This document shows positions 33,901 through 43,264 of a stretch of 45,466 bases of DNA, piece after piece. The notes beneath the pieces were generated by a model. That model made no database searches and was not told the origin of the DNA. It was given only the letters and a program-made list of their open reading frames with translations. Where the stretch lies: NCBI GenBank assembly GCA_017624025.1, contig JAGANY010000002.1, positions 1-45,466 on the forward strand, read 5' to 3'. The DNA comes from Ruminiclostridium sp. (GTDB lineage: Bacteria; Bacillota; Clostridia; Oscillospirales; Ruminococcaceae). A program made the translations under genes and the position numbers. Numbering within the stretch: the stretch's first letter is position 1; each line of letters begins with the position of its first letter.

Positions 33901-36900
33901 GTTAATACTTTTCTGTATTCCCGATACATTTTCCACTGCAAATTCTCTTATTTCCGCACTGTTTTCCCCGAACAGCCCCAGCTTCATTCCGCATCTTAAA
34001 TCTGTGGAATTGATATAGTATTCGGAAGCGTTGTCCATAAATGTTACGGAGCGGTTAAGAGGCTCGCCCTTATCATACATCGAAAGGAAAAAAGGTATTT
34101 CCCTTTCTCCGTCCTTTATCCCGAAGAACATTCCTTTTGGTCTTAAAAGGAAATCGGGAGATTTTACGGCGGTTGAACGGTTTTTGTAACGTCCGTAGTA
34201 AAGCCCTGTATCGGTCATAAAGACAGAAAGCTTATGATTGGCGATAATATTTATTTCGGGACGAAGAACCGAAAAAACTGTCCCCTCCTCTACTTGTTCG
34301 GTTGGCTGTTTTCGGTCACGCTGTTTTTCTATATCAATAATTCGTTCTCCGGACATTATCTTTTCCTCCAGTAATTCTTCCGCCCTCTGCATATCCCTGT
34401 CGGACATAAAAAGCTGTTTAAGCTTTCCGTCACAGAGCGCGTTTGTGATTCCGCCCATACTCATACCTATATGATGGGACATATGACTTTTTACAACAGC
34501 CTCCGTACCGCCTGTTCTTTTAAAGGTAAGGTCGATAGCCTCGTAACAGCCGTAGCTTTCGTGCATAAATTCGGGTTGCGATAATCTTGCGAGGTTATTC
34601 ATACAGGCGTTGAAGCCGTGTGAAAGGGCGAGAAAGGTCGAATATGGACTTATGACATATTCTCTGTTCATTCCTCCGCAAAGAGCAAGAGCCTGTACCC
34701 CGTGAGCCTTATAGAGATAATTAAGCTCCTTATCGAAGGAAAAATAAGCACTTTCCGATACCCCGAAAGGAAAACGTGTCCTTTTTCCTCTCTCCTTCTG
34801 GCAATGCACAGCATATTTAAGAGCTTCGAAGGAAAGACTGCCTCTCTTTGAATCAAGAAGAAGTTCGGGCATAAAAAACTCGAACATAGTTCCTGTCCAG
34901 GCTACAGGCCCGGCATATTTTCCGCTCTTGCTCATAGTACGTGAAAGAGCGTTCCAGTGGTTTTTCGGTACCTGTTCCTTTGCGATAGCGAAATAGCTGA
35001 GCATTCTTGCTTCCGACATAAGCATATCGTAGCAGTTAGGCGTAAGCTTTCCCGAATCTGCATTTATGCCTGTTGAAAAAAGATTGCGTGCCTTGTTGTA
35101 AAAAACGGACAGGTCAGCTTCGCCGATTATACCCTCCATAAGATTTATAAGGGCAGAGTCCTTGTTCTTTTCTTTAAGCCACTCTTTTACCATAACCATA
35201 CAGCAAAGGAAATTACCGCTGTCAACAGAGGAAACGAAATCCCCCGAAACGGATAAATCCTCTGTAGAATACCAGTTATAAAGGTTTCCGTGATATTTTT
35301 TAAGTTTATTTACGGTGTTGATTGTACGTTTTATACAGGTTTCGGCGGTTTCCGTATCAATAACCGAAAGCTCTGACGCTGAAACACAGGAAAGAAGATA
35401 CATACCGATATTTGTGGGCGAAGTCCTGTGAGCAACACGGTAAACGGGAGAATACTGAACATTATCGGGGGGAAGAAAATTGTCGCTTTCGGTAACGTAA
35501 TCGCTGAAAAACTGCCAGTATTTTTCGGCTTCGGAAATAAGCCTTTTCCTGTCCCGTTCCTTTATGTCGGATAAGGGCTTTTTTATAACCTTATCGAGAC
35601 ATATTGCAGACGGAAGAGCAAATATCATAAATAAAGCGGTTATTGCTGTAAGTATATTATTATAGTATATACTTACGGAAAAAAGAGCGAGAGAAAGAAT
35701 TTCGGGAAGAATAAAGCTTCCGTATCCGACAGCACTTATCCTGTCGAAACCGCTTGCGGTCTGCCACTCGAGAAGGTTTCTTCCTGTAATAAGGCGGAAG
35801 CTTGTCCGTAAAAGTGCGTCGAGGCTTTCACAGGCATTTTTCCCGATAAATATAATTTCACCGAAAAGCCGTGAAACGAGAGTTCTTGTAAGAGAAAGAA
35901 AGGGCGAATAGAATTCTCTTGTATTTGAAAACCCGAAGCCCTTTACTGCTCCCGAGATAAGTCCCGGAATAAAAGGAAGATCCGCCGAAAGAACAGCAAT
36001 AACAGCAGGAATTGTATATCCATAAACTGCTGATAAAAAGAGCGTGGCAACAACATATATCGGTTCAAGTCCCCGCCTTATATTATCTGAAAGCTTGAAT
36101 TTTGTAAGAAGCGAGAGGCGTTTACAGAATATAAAGCGTACGTTCTGGAAATCTCCTCTGAGCCAGCGGTGGTTACGGCGGAAGAAACCTTTTGTTGTGG
36201 GCGGAAAGCTGTCGTTGAATTCCGTATCTCCGCAATATAAAACGCCTAAAATTCCGCCCTCAAGAATATCGTGGGAAAGTATTTTTTCATCGGGAAAAGC
36301 GTTTTTAAGCTTTACGTAATAATCGGCTGTTCTTATAAGGCCCTTTCCTGTAAAGGTTCCCTCTCCGAAAACGGAAGAGTAAAGCTCCGTATCGGAATTA
36401 TCATAGGCGCTTGCCCAGTGACAGCCTCCGTTTCCGTTCCATAGTCTCGAAAGATTAGTTCTGCCCGAAGACGAAAGAGAGGCGGTAATACGCGGAGCGA
36501 AAATTCCGTATCTTGCATTGACAGGGTGAATTGCCGACGCAACAAGCTTATTTACCGTATCCATAAATGGAACCGTATCATAGTCGAGAGCACAGATAAA
36601 TTCTGCCCCCATTAGCTTTTCGATATTGCCCGAAGCATATCTGAAGCTTATTTTTTCACCGCATATATAGCTTATAAGGTCATCAATAGCCCCTCTTTTC
36701 CGTTCTTTGCCCTGGTATTTGGCTTGTGTTCTGCTGAAATCACGGTGACGGACTATAGTCGGGATATTATAAGAGCCATTTATTGCCGAGATGATTCTGT
36801 CGTCATCGTCGGTTTCACGCTGGTTTGCAGGCGGTAAATCGCAAAGAAGGCAGAACTGAAGATTTTTTGATTTATTGCGTATTTTAGCCTGCTTCAGCTT

Positions 36901-37755
36901 TTCAATACCGTTCTCTATGCTTTCGGGAGAGTCGGCAAGAATGCTCAGCACACAGACCGTGCGGTGTTTTTCCGCCTCTTCCTTTGTATATGAAGCAACA
37001 GGCTCGTTTTCGCTGAAACGAAGAAGAAGTCTGTCGGCAATGGTCTTGAAGATTGAAAAAACAGGAACGAATAAAGAAAAAGCTATGGGAATATTGAAGA
37101 AAACAGCTATAAAAAATGAAGCGGTAAGGGATAAGGCAGTAAGAACCGCTATATAGGAGAGCGGTTTTTTCTTAGGGAATACCCTTAAATAATCTCTCCA
37201 AACAACACGGCATAAGCTTATATCGTCCGTTTCAGCTGTTTTAATGTACTCTTTTGCAAGACGGCTTTCGGGTATGCCTGTTTCACCGGAGATTTTTTCG
37301 GCTTTTGAACGGATAAGGGCTTTTGTTGCGGAAGTGCTTAAACGATATGCCTCGTCGGTTGAAAAAGCGATATGAAGAGGATTAAGTCTGTCGTTTATCT
37401 CTTCGTAATCTATATCCGCCCATAAATAATAGGCATTTTCTCTCTCCTCGGATTCGAGGGCTTTTGTAATAAGTGCATAGCGTACCTGCCAGGAAAGGCC
37501 GGAAAAATCGCTGTTGGATAGCTTTTCGGCATAAGGCGAAAGCATTTCCGAAAGCCTTGGAGTTGTAAGATTTGTTTCGTTTCTTATGAGATAAGCTACA
37601 AGCGGAAGGCTTCCCATAAAGCAGACATTGTATTTCGGAACAGAAGCAATAAGCGAAGACGCTTCAAGTTCAAGGCGGTACTTTTCAGCACCCTTGAACT
37701 TTTTTCTCAGCTCCTTTAAATTCCTGCATAGTATTTTCAGATTTTTTCGGTTCAT
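30985..37755 (-). CDS. Cyclic beta-1,2-glucan synthase-like protein (GT84 + glycoamylase-like + GH94)
   Basis: A 2256-residue multidomain membrane enzyme. An N-terminal region and membrane segments (about 195-245) lead to a GT84-type glycosyltransferase with DYD near 390, HDILEGG near 495 and RRNHRWLRGD near 530, then membrane helices (about 565-605 and 685-720). A glycoamylase-like domain follows (RVAHRTSPTNIGMYLLS near 770; HMSHHIGMSMGG near 1095). The C-terminal part resembles GH94 phosphorylases, with the catalytic Asp in GGGDWNDG near 2017. The order matches cyclic beta-1,2-glucan synthases, which make, cyclise and trim beta-1,2-glucan from UDP-glucose. At 2256 residues it is shorter than the roughly 2800-residue Brucella enzyme. 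Whether the product is cyclic or linear is not readable. It stands alone. Confidence 0.87.
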   Translation of the reverse strand: MNRKNLKILCRNLKELRKKFKGAEKYRLELEASSLIASVPKYNVCFMGSLPLVAYLIRNETNLTTPRLSEMLSPYAEKLSNSDFSGLSWQVRYALITKALESEERENAYYLWADIDYEEINDRLNPLHIAFSTDEAYRLSTSATKALIRSKAEKISGETGIPESRLAKEYIKTAETDDISLCRVVWRDYLRVFPKKKPLSYIAVLTALSLTASFFIAVFFNIPIAFSLFVPVFSIFKTIADRLLLRFSENEPVASYTKEEAEKHRTVCVLSILADSPESIENGIEKLKQAKIRNKSKNLQFCLLCDLPPANQRETDDDDRIISAINGSYNIPTIVRHRDFSRTQAKYQGKERKRGAIDDLISYICGEKISFRYASGNIEKLMGAEFICALDYDTVPFMDTVNKLVASAIHPVNARYGIFAPRITASLSSSGRTNLSRLWNGNGGCHWASAYDNSDTELYSSVFGEGTFTGKGLIRTADYYVKLKNAFPDEKILSHDILEGGILGVLYCGDTEFNDSFPPTTKGFFRRNHRWLRGDFQNVRFIFCKRLSLLTKFKLSDNIRRGLEPIYVVATLFLSAVYGYTIPAVIAVLSADLPFIPGLISGAVKGFGFSNTREFYSPFLSLTRTLVSRLFGEIIFIGKNACESLDALLRTSFRLITGRNLLEWQTASGFDRISAVGYGSFILPEILSLALFSVSIYYNNILTAITALFMIFALPSAICLDKVIKKPLSDIKERDRKRLISEAEKYWQFFSDYVTESDNFLPPDNVQYSPVYRVAHRTSPTNIGMYLLSCVSASELSVIDTETAETCIKRTINTVNKLKKYHGNLYNWYSTEDLSVSGDFVSSVDSGNFLCCMVMVKEWLKEKNKDSALINLMEGIIGEADLSVFYNKARNLFSTGINADSGKLTPNCYDMLMSEARMLSYFAIAKEQVPKNHWNALSRTMSKSGKYAGPVAWTGTMFEFFMPELLLDSKRGSLSFEALKYAVHCQKERGKRTRFPFGVSESAYFSFDKELNYLYKAHGVQALALCGGMNREYVISPYSTFLALSHGFNACMNNLARLSQPEFMHESYGCYEAIDLTFKRTGGTEAVVKSHMSHHIGMSMGGITNALCDGKLKQLFMSDRDMQRAEELLEEKIMSGERIIDIEKQRDRKQPTEQVEEGTVFSVLRPEINIIANHKLSVFMTDTGLYYGRYKNRSTAVKSPDFLLRPKGMFFGIKDGEREIPFFLSMYDKGEPLNRSVTFMDNASEYYINSTDLRCGMKLGLFGENSAEIREFAVENVSGIQKSINLTAYIEPCLMDDNAYSAHPAFGDLFLKTEYLPEENVIIISRKNRDSDEQVFMCVGFKEPKSFNYSFSREDINDYNEPLRFMEKAGRGINNENSVPSPAVFIDLPVTLERGGKFSAEMFICYGETRNEVLGICRDIRSEKEEKKALSPLPKATLHGQIARKILTSLIYRNVLSEEILNADTALPKSSLKRFGINEHIPLFLYSYDGDSLNLEGTLLTITGLSECQINAQLVILCRNKTEQEKISEILSDNGGNGTVIIESTITKDERRLLTRSSVFIFGKSEIRKPPEKLMEIIPCELLGDGRSAGFNENSYIIDKKGHPLCNVLASRQFGCVVSQNSLGFSYALNSRENKLTPWYNDILNDNKGEMLLLKGAGKYYDIISGARAVFAPNKADYYGKTGNLEFSTSVRVFSKGMGKEITVKIKNTAFHEKQVSLSYYTEPVLGSDKSTNDYGASLDFSEDENAIFIKSLGNDNYKGEMSIWCDRKAEKTTDRERFFSGETQGEVCPRGNGCAVLTAKLRIKANGTETLRFRMSFSRGVSRKQLNAFENISTEWKKEYSPLLNSNFPDLNKLYNYWLPWQALGCRIWARSGFYQNGGAFGFRDQLQDSLAVTHFMPSEAKRQILNCCASQFAEGDVLHWWHKTNHGRMGIRTTCSDDLLWLPYVTAYYVRKTKDSNILKLKVHYIKGESLGSEQEKYMEVANTDVRENVYTHCKKALEKGFKKGSSELLQIGGGDWNDGYNRIGADGRGESVWLSMFYVLVVKEFAPIAREMQDAEYATELEKRAAELTATITEICFENGYFIRALYDDGRKMGSAESECCKIDLLPQAFSVLSDIPDKDKRNSALDEAYKMLVDEEKRIIKLFTPAFSAEATDDDPGYVKSYPVGVRENGGQYTHGAIWLALAFLRNGDTETAKRLAEFLNPNRRGEEFKNEPYYMTADIYTNPEAYGRGGWSIYTGSAGWYYLLLDELYGK

Positions 37756-37931
37756 AAATAATCCTTTCAGAGAGTTATGTATGATGGTATTATTGACAGC
37801 ATTTTCGGCAATTATTTAACAAAGGCAATAAAAACGATGAATAAAGGCGTCAAAATCGGCTAAACAGTAAAAAAACAGTAAAATTTTTGTGTTTTATTAG
37901 AAATTGTGATAAAATTTTTAGATTTTTACCC

Positions 37932-37960
37932 TTGATTTTTTACCAAATTTATAGTATAAT
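37932..37960 (+). promoter_or_regulatory. Promoter of the atp region
   Basis: TTGATT at 37932-37937, a 17-base spacer and TATAAT at 37955-37960. No clear terminator lies between the first gene (38029) and the atp genes, so this probably drives the whole operon. Confidence 0.75.
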
Positions 37961-38028
37961 ACTTGTATGTTTAAAATGGCGGATAATATTTTTCGCCCTT
38001 AAATAATAAAAAGGAACTGAAAATATAT

Positions 38029-38703
38029 ATGAGTATAAAAGGAAAATACCCCGAAAGTACGCCTCTTTATGCGACGTTTCTTTCGATAGGTGCTGTTGCG
38101 GCAATAGCAGCTTTTGCACTTGTGCTGCACTTCAGCCCCGATACAGAAAAGAAGAAGGATACGCCAAAGACTACTACAACGACTGCTGTAACAACAGCCG
38201 CTCCCGACGGCTACGATATAGAAGAGGTCTTAGCCGAAGAAATGAAGGACGCGGCAGAAGGTCTTGTATCCTCGAACTACGAAGTTCTTTCGCTTTATTA
38301 TATCCACGGTCTTGACCATAAGGAAGAGCCTTACGGAAATGCTCCCGAAGGCGGATATTATACTGTTGACAGCGATGAATATACATCTATTGAACAGCTT
38401 GAAGCTTTGGTTGATTCAACCTTTGTTGCGGAGCAGGCAGAGCAGATAAAGACCAACTCATTAGGCTACGGCCCCATATATAAGGCACGTGCCAACGGGG
38501 ATCTTGGTATTATCGAAAACTTTACCCCTATGGAATATGATACATCCTGGGAAAACCCGACTTTTAAGATAGAACCTCAGAGCGACACGGAATGTGTTAT
38601 CCAGATTACCCTTCATAACCGTACAAGCGGCGAAGAAGTAAAATGTACAGGAGAAATGATAAAAACAGAGAACGGATGGCTTCTTAAGACTATTCTATTC
38701 TGA
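38029..38703 (+). CDS. Membrane-anchored extracellular protein leading the atp operon
   Basis: A 224-residue protein with a single N-terminal membrane helix (about residues 14-35), a Thr-rich linker (KTTTTTAVTTAAP, about 46-60) and an extracytoplasmic alpha/beta domain to the C-terminus. No known family could be named with confidence; the domain faintly recalls IseA/YoeB-like or NTF2-like folds. The gene starts the transcript from the promoter at 37932-37960, and its stop is 26 bases before the atpZ-like gene with no strong terminator between. It may be co-transcribed with the ATP synthase, though a functional link is only inferred. Confidence 0.65.
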   Translation: MSIKGKYPESTPLYATFLSIGAVAAIAAFALVLHFSPDTEKKKDTPKTTTTTAVTTAAPDGYDIEEVLAEEMKDAAEGLVSSNYEVLSLYYIHGLDHKEEPYGNAPEGGYYTVDSDEYTSIEQLEALVDSTFVAEQAEQIKTNSLGYGPIYKARANGDLGIIENFTPMEYDTSWENPTFKIEPQSDTECVIQITLHNRTSGEEVKCTGEMIKTENGWLLKTILF

Positions 38704-38729
38704 TTTAAAATCATCGGCAGGAGGATTAT

Positions 38730-39047
38730 ATGTCAAAACCCAAAAAAGATAATCCGATTGCCGTATATGCGGTAGTTAGCCAGATCGGATTTATAGTTAT
38801 AACGCCGCTTCTTGTTTTTGTTATAGGCGGCACAGCACTCGTTGAGTGGCTCAGCCTTCCCGACTGGGTAAATGTATTGTTTGTAGCAATGGGTATCTTT
38901 ACGATGCTTGCCGGTTCGTTCCGTTATCTTAACCAGCTTATAAAAATGTTTGATAGCAGCGAATCGGGAGTTGGTACTTCTGAAGTCAGACATGACAGAC
39001 GGGACCACGATTATTATGATGATACAATAAAGAAAAAAAGACTATGA
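38730..39047 (+). CDS. AtpZ/AtpI family small membrane protein
   Basis: A 105-residue protein with two membrane helices (about 11-37 and 45-68) and a charged, His/Asp/Arg-rich C-terminus. The order VVSQIGFIVITPLLVFVIGG...LPDWVNVLFVAMGIFTMLAGSFRYLNQLIKMFD matches AtpZ/AtpI-type proteins encoded ahead of many atp operons, thought to assist Fo assembly or carry divalent cations. Ribosome site AGGAGG. Its last four bases overlap the next start (ATGA), indicating coupling. Confidence 0.82.
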   Translation: MSKPKKDNPIAVYAVVSQIGFIVITPLLVFVIGGTALVEWLSLPDWVNVLFVAMGIFTMLAGSFRYLNQLIKMFDSSESGVGTSEVRHDRRDHDYYDDTIKKKRL

Positions 39048-39445
39048 AAAAACACAAGAATCAAGCTGTAGAAGAGCTTAAGGCTATGGTACCCTTTCTT
39101 CTGTCAGCGAACATCATAATTATCCTGTCGATAGTTATGATAGGCTTTGCTTTCGGCTTCGATTACAGGCTTTTTACCGGTCTTCTTGCCGGAAATATTC
39201 TTGCGATTGCGAATTTTCTTCTTATCGGAGTTACAGCAGGAGCAATTACCCGCACAAGACAGTTCAAACGAGGTCAGTTTCTCGGTAATTTCTCTTACGG
39301 TGCAAGATATATAGGAATTTTTGTTATTTTAGCGGCGTTGCTTACTTTTGATTTAATATCGCCCTTTACAGCGGTTATACCGCTCTTTTACCCCAAGCTT
39401 TATTATACGATACAGGCTTTAAGGGGAAAATATAACGATGATTAA
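39044..39445 (+). CDS. atpI: ATP synthase subunit I
   Basis: A 133-residue protein with four membrane helices (about 17-38, 43-68, 88-105, 108-126) and a basic cytoplasmic loop (TRTRQFKRGQ). It matches ATP synthase subunit I, a chaperone that helps assemble the c-ring, best studied in sodium-driven synthases. It overlaps the AtpZ-like gene by four bases and precedes atpB by 31 bases. Confidence 0.83.
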   Translation: MKKHKNQAVEELKAMVPFLLSANIIIILSIVMIGFAFGFDYRLFTGLLAGNILAIANFLLIGVTAGAITRTRQFKRGQFLGNFSYGARYIGIFVILAALLTFDLISPFTAVIPLFYPKLYYTIQALRGKYNDD

Positions 39446-39476
39446 AATTAACACAGAAAAGGAATGGTAGAAAGAT

Positions 39477-40214
39477 ATGCCAAACGGATATATCGGACTT
39501 CTCGCCGAGGAAGCGAGATCATTTACTGTTGACGGTCCTCTTAAATCGATAACCTTTGATTTTCTCGGAAAGGAATGGATAGTTTCTGAATCCGTTGTTG
39601 TACAGTGGGTCGTTATGCTTGTGCTTGCAATATTCTTCTTTGTGCTCGGACGCAACCTTAAGGTTGTTCCCACAACAAGAAGACAGATGATAGCTGAGTA
39701 TATCGTAGGAACATTTACGGGACAGGTTGATGATTCTATGGGTCCCCGTTATAAGGCTTACCGTCCCTATATCGGAGCGTTGTTCTGCTTTATATTCCTT
39801 TCTTGTATTATGGGTATTTTCGGTCTTCGCAACCCGACCTCCGATGTTTCGGTTACAGGTGCCTGGGCGATTATAACCTTTGTTCTTGTATTCTACACAA
39901 AGATAAAAACAGGCGGCGTAAAGGGATTCTTGAAATCCTACGTAGAGCCTGCCCCCTTTATGTTACCCTTTAATATAATCGGTGATTTTGCGAACCCTGT
40001 TGCACAGGCGCTTCGTCTTTTCGGTAACAATGTATCGGGTATGGTAATCGGCGGACTTGTTTATTTCGCTTTAGGCGGAATAGCTGGCGGACTTGCTTCT
40101 ATCGGTATTCCTGCCGTACTTTCTCTTTATTTCGATTTATTCTCGGCATTTATTCAGTCTTACATTTTTGTAACACTTACAATGGCTTATGTTTCTATGG
40201 CAGAAACAGATTAA
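39477..40214 (+). CDS. atpB: ATP synthase Fo subunit a
   Basis: A 245-residue membrane subunit that forms the ion half-channels beside the c-ring. The essential arginine is Arg180 in QALRLFGNNVSGMVIGG, followed by the C-terminal helix ending FVTLTMAYVSMAE. The start follows AAAAGGAATGGT, a leader shared with other genes of this operon. The segment FGNNVSG is typical of Firmicute and sodium-type enzymes. Confidence 0.95.
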   Translation: MPNGYIGLLAEEARSFTVDGPLKSITFDFLGKEWIVSESVVVQWVVMLVLAIFFFVLGRNLKVVPTTRRQMIAEYIVGTFTGQVDDSMGPRYKAYRPYIGALFCFIFLSCIMGIFGLRNPTSDVSVTGAWAIITFVLVFYTKIKTGGVKGFLKSYVEPAPFMLPFNIIGDFANPVAQALRLFGNNVSGMVIGGLVYFALGGIAGGLASIGIPAVLSLYFDLFSAFIQSYIFVTLTMAYVSMAETD

Positions 40215-40273
40215 TTCAAGTTATTAGAGCACAATGTGCTTTAAAATAGTAAATATTTTTTAATGGAGGATAA

Positions 40274-40534
<261 letters not shown>

Positions 40535-40577
40535 TAAGAAGCTAAAATCGTACAACTGGAAAGGAATGGTCACATAA

Positions 40578-41105
40578 ATGTGGATAAAGCTGTTGGCTGA
40601 AGAAAGCAATATGCTTCAGCTGGTAAATATCAACTTTGATACGATCATTTTCACACTTATTAATACGCTCATAATATTCCTTCTCTATAAGTTTTTGCTT
40701 CATAACAAGGTTATGGCAATTCTTGACGAGAGAAAGGAAAAGGTAAGCTCCGAAATTAAGGCTGCCGAAGCTGCACAGGCTGAGGCTGAGGCTGTAAAGA
40801 AGGAATATTCCGAACGCCTCGAACAGTCTAAGGAGGAAGCTGCACAGATCGTTTCTGCCGCTGTTAAGCGTGCAGGCGAAAGAGAAGCAGAAATTATTGC
40901 ACAGGCACAGCAGGAAGCTGCCGAGCTTAAGGTTAAGGCTGCTGAAAGCATCGAGCTCGAAAAGAAAAAGGCAATCAACGAGATCAAGGATCAGATTGCC
41001 GATATCGTAATTATGGCGAGTGAAAAGGTCTGTGAAAAGGAAATTTCCGCTAAGGACAACGAAGCACTTATTAATAAGTTTATCGCCGAAGTCGGAAACG
41101 AATAA
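40578..41105 (+). CDS. atpF: ATP synthase Fo subunit b
   Basis: A 175-residue protein with one membrane helix (about 18-42) and a long charged alpha-helical stalk rich in Ala/Glu/Lys that dimerises and links Fo to the delta subunit. The opening of the stalk, LLHNKVMAILDERKEKVSSEI, is typical of subunit b. The start follows AAAGGAATGGT. Confidence 0.93.
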   Translation: MWIKLLAEESNMLQLVNINFDTIIFTLINTLIIFLLYKFLLHNKVMAILDERKEKVSSEIKAAEAAQAEAEAVKKEYSERLEQSKEEAAQIVSAAVKRAGEREAEIIAQAQQEAAELKVKAAESIELEKKKAINEIKDQIADIVIMASEKVCEKEISAKDNEALINKFIAEVGNE

Positions 41106-41128
41106 GCGGCGGAAAGGAAAGGTCGGAA

Positions 41129-41677
41129 ATGACGGGAATTGTTGAAAAAAACTACGGTGACGCACTTTTCGAGCTTATTTCTGAGGAAAATCCCGCTATG
41201 CTTAAAACAGTACAGGAAGAAATTTCTTCTGTTGACAGCATTTTAAACGAGATTCCCGATTTTATTAAGCTTACGAAAACTCCTACCGTTTCTGCCGAAG
41301 AAAAAATGTCTATTATAAAAGAGACATTCGAAGGCAGAGTTTCCGATTATACCTATCGTTTTCTTATGATACTTGCTGAAAACGGACGACTCGAATTTTT
41401 CAGCAAAATCAACCGCTACTTCACCTCCCGCTGCAATGAAAAGTTTGGAATTGCGGAAATAACCGTAGTTACAACTGCTCCTTTAAGCGCGGAAGCAAAG
41501 GCGAAGATAAAACTGAAAATGACTCAGGTTACCGGAAAGACAATAAACCTTAAAGAAGAAATAGATGCGGCTATTATCGGAGGAATTGTCTTAAAATACG
41601 GAAGCAGGAGCTTCGACGGAAGCGTTAAGGCACGACTTGACGCACTTAAATCCGAAATAGGAAGCGTTATCTGTTAA
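41129..41677 (+). CDS. atpH: ATP synthase F1 subunit delta
   Basis: A 182-residue delta (OSCP-like) subunit. The helical N-terminal domain (YGDALFELISEENPAMLKTVQEEI) binds alpha, and the C-terminal part with LKEEIDAAIIGGIVLKYGSRSFDGSVKARLDAL is the family signature. It couples the peripheral stalk to F1. The ribosome site is AAAGGAAAGGT, and the gene is 23 bases after atpF. Confidence 0.93.
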   Translation: MTGIVEKNYGDALFELISEENPAMLKTVQEEISSVDSILNEIPDFIKLTKTPTVSAEEKMSIIKETFEGRVSDYTYRFLMILAENGRLEFFSKINRYFTSRCNEKFGIAEITVVTTAPLSAEAKAKIKLKMTQVTGKTINLKEEIDAAIIGGIVLKYGSRSFDGSVKARLDALKSEIGSVIC

Positions 41678-41697
41678 ACTTAAACTACTTCAGAGTG

Positions 41698-41713
41698 CCG
41701 GACAGTCGTCCGG
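41698..41713 (+). other. Hairpin ahead of atpA
   Basis: CCGGAC-agtc-GTCCGG, a perfect 6-bp stem without T run, in the 63-base gap between atpH and atpA. It may stabilise or punctuate the mRNA; not a terminator. Confidence 0.5.
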
Positions 41714-41740
41714 TCGGACAGAAGGGAATGGTTGGAAAAT

Positions 41741-43243
41741 ATGGAATTACGTCCTGATGAAATAACAGGGATATTAAAATCTAAAATCAAGGCGTTTGAA
41801 TCTAAAATCCAGCTTACCGATACAGGCACGGTTATTACCGTAGGCGACGGTATCGTAAGAATTCACGGTCTTGAGAACTGTATGATGAACGAGCTTCTCG
41901 AATTCGAGAACGGCGTTCAGTGTATGGCTCTTAACCTTGAACAGGATTTCGTTGGTGCAGTTATGCTGGGTTCTGACGCTGATATTAAAGAAGGTGCTGC
42001 TGTAAAGAGAACAGGAAAGATTATTTCTGTTCCTGTAGGCGCCGCTCTTCTCGGACGTGTTGTAAACTCTCTCGGCGAGCCTATCGACGGCAAAGGTCCG
42101 ATAGTTACAGCTGAAACACGCCCTATTGAAAAAATTGCCCCCGGTATCATTACAAGAAAGTCTGTTGATACTCCTTTACAGACAGGTATCAAGGCTATCG
42201 ACTCTATGATTCCCATAGGAAGAGGTCAGCGTGAGCTTATTATCGGCGACAGACAGACCGGTAAGACCGCTATCGCTGTTGACACTATCATTAACCAGAA
42301 AGACACAGATGTTCTTTGTATCTACGTTGCTATCGGTCAGAAATCCTCTACCGTTGCTACTGTAGTTGAACAGTTAAAGAGTGCAGGTGCTATGGATTAC
42401 ACTATCGTTGTATCCGCTACGGCTGCCGAACTCGCACCTTTACAGTACATTGCTCCTTATTCGGGCTGTGCTATGGGTGAATATTTTATGGAACAGGGTA
42501 AGGACGTTCTTATTGTATATGACGACCTTTCTAAGCACGCTGTTGCTTACCGTGCCCTTTCCCTCCTTTTAAAGAGACCTCCGGGACGTGAAGCGTACCC
42601 CGGTGATGTATTCTATCTCCATTCAAGACTTCTTGAACGTGCGGCTAACCTTAACGAAGACTACGGCGGCGGTTCTCTTACCGCTCTCCCGATTATCGAA
42701 ACACAGGCGGGCGACGTTTCAGCATATATTCCGACTAACGTAATTTCTATTACCGACGGTCAGATATTCCTTGAAACCGAACTCTTTAACGCTGGTGTAC
42801 GTCCTGCCGTTAACCCCGGTATTTCGGTATCCCGAGTTGGCGGTTCCGCACAGATAAAGGCTATGAAGAAGGTATCCGGCTCATTAAAGCTCGAATACTC
42901 CCAGTACAGAGAATTACAGGCATTCTCCCAGTTCGGTTCTGACCTTGACGCTGATACAAAGAGCCGTCTCGCAAAGGGTGAAAGAATAGTTGCTGTTTTA
43001 AAACAGCCCCAGTCTGCTCCCTTAACTGTTGAGAACCAGGTTATTATTATTTATGCTGTTATCAATAACTTCCTTAAGGATATTCCTGTTGAAAGAGTCG
43101 GCGAATACGAAAAGGAACTCTTTAAGTATATTTCGGAAAAATATCCGAACATTACTGACAGCATAAAAGCAGAAAAGGTTCTTACACCGGAAAATGAAGA
43201 TAATTTAAAGAGAGTGCTCACTGAGTTTGCGGCAAGCTTCTAA
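41741..43243 (+). CDS. atpA: ATP synthase F1 subunit alpha
   Basis: A 500-residue subunit with Walker A GDRQTGKT at 169-176 and the C-terminal arginine-finger segment ([17 protein letters not shown]). It forms the hexamer with beta and holds the non-catalytic nucleotide sites. The ATG at 41741, giving [16 protein letters not shown], matches the family start; an in-frame TTG nine bases upstream is less likely. The leader GAAGGGAATGGT matches those of atpB and atpF. It is followed not by atpG but by two unknown membrane-protein genes. Confidence 0.96.
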   Translation: MELRPDEITGILKSKIKAFESKIQLTDTGTVITVGDGIVRIHGLENCMMNELLEFENGVQCMALNLEQDFVGAVMLGSDADIKEGAAVKRTGKIISVPVGAALLGRVVNSLGEPIDGKGPIVTAETRPIEKIAPGIITRKSVDTPLQTGIKAIDSMIPIGRGQRELIIGDRQTGKTAIAVDTIINQKDTDVLCIYVAIGQKSSTVATVVEQLKSAGAMDYTIVVSATAAELAPLQYIAPYSGCAMGEYFMEQGKDVLIVYDDLSKHAVAYRALSLLLKRPPGREAYPGDVFYLHSRLLERAANLNEDYGGGSLTALPIIETQAGDVSAYIPTNVISITDGQIFLETELFNAGVRPAVNPGISVSRVGGSAQIKAMKKVSGSLKLEYSQYRELQAFSQFGSDLDADTKSRLAKGERIVAVLKQPQSAPLTVENQVIIIYAVINNFLKDIPVERVGEYEKELFKYISEKYPNITDSIKAEKVLTPENEDNLKRVLTEFAASF

Positions 43244-43264
43244 TATGTCGCGGGGAAAAAGATT

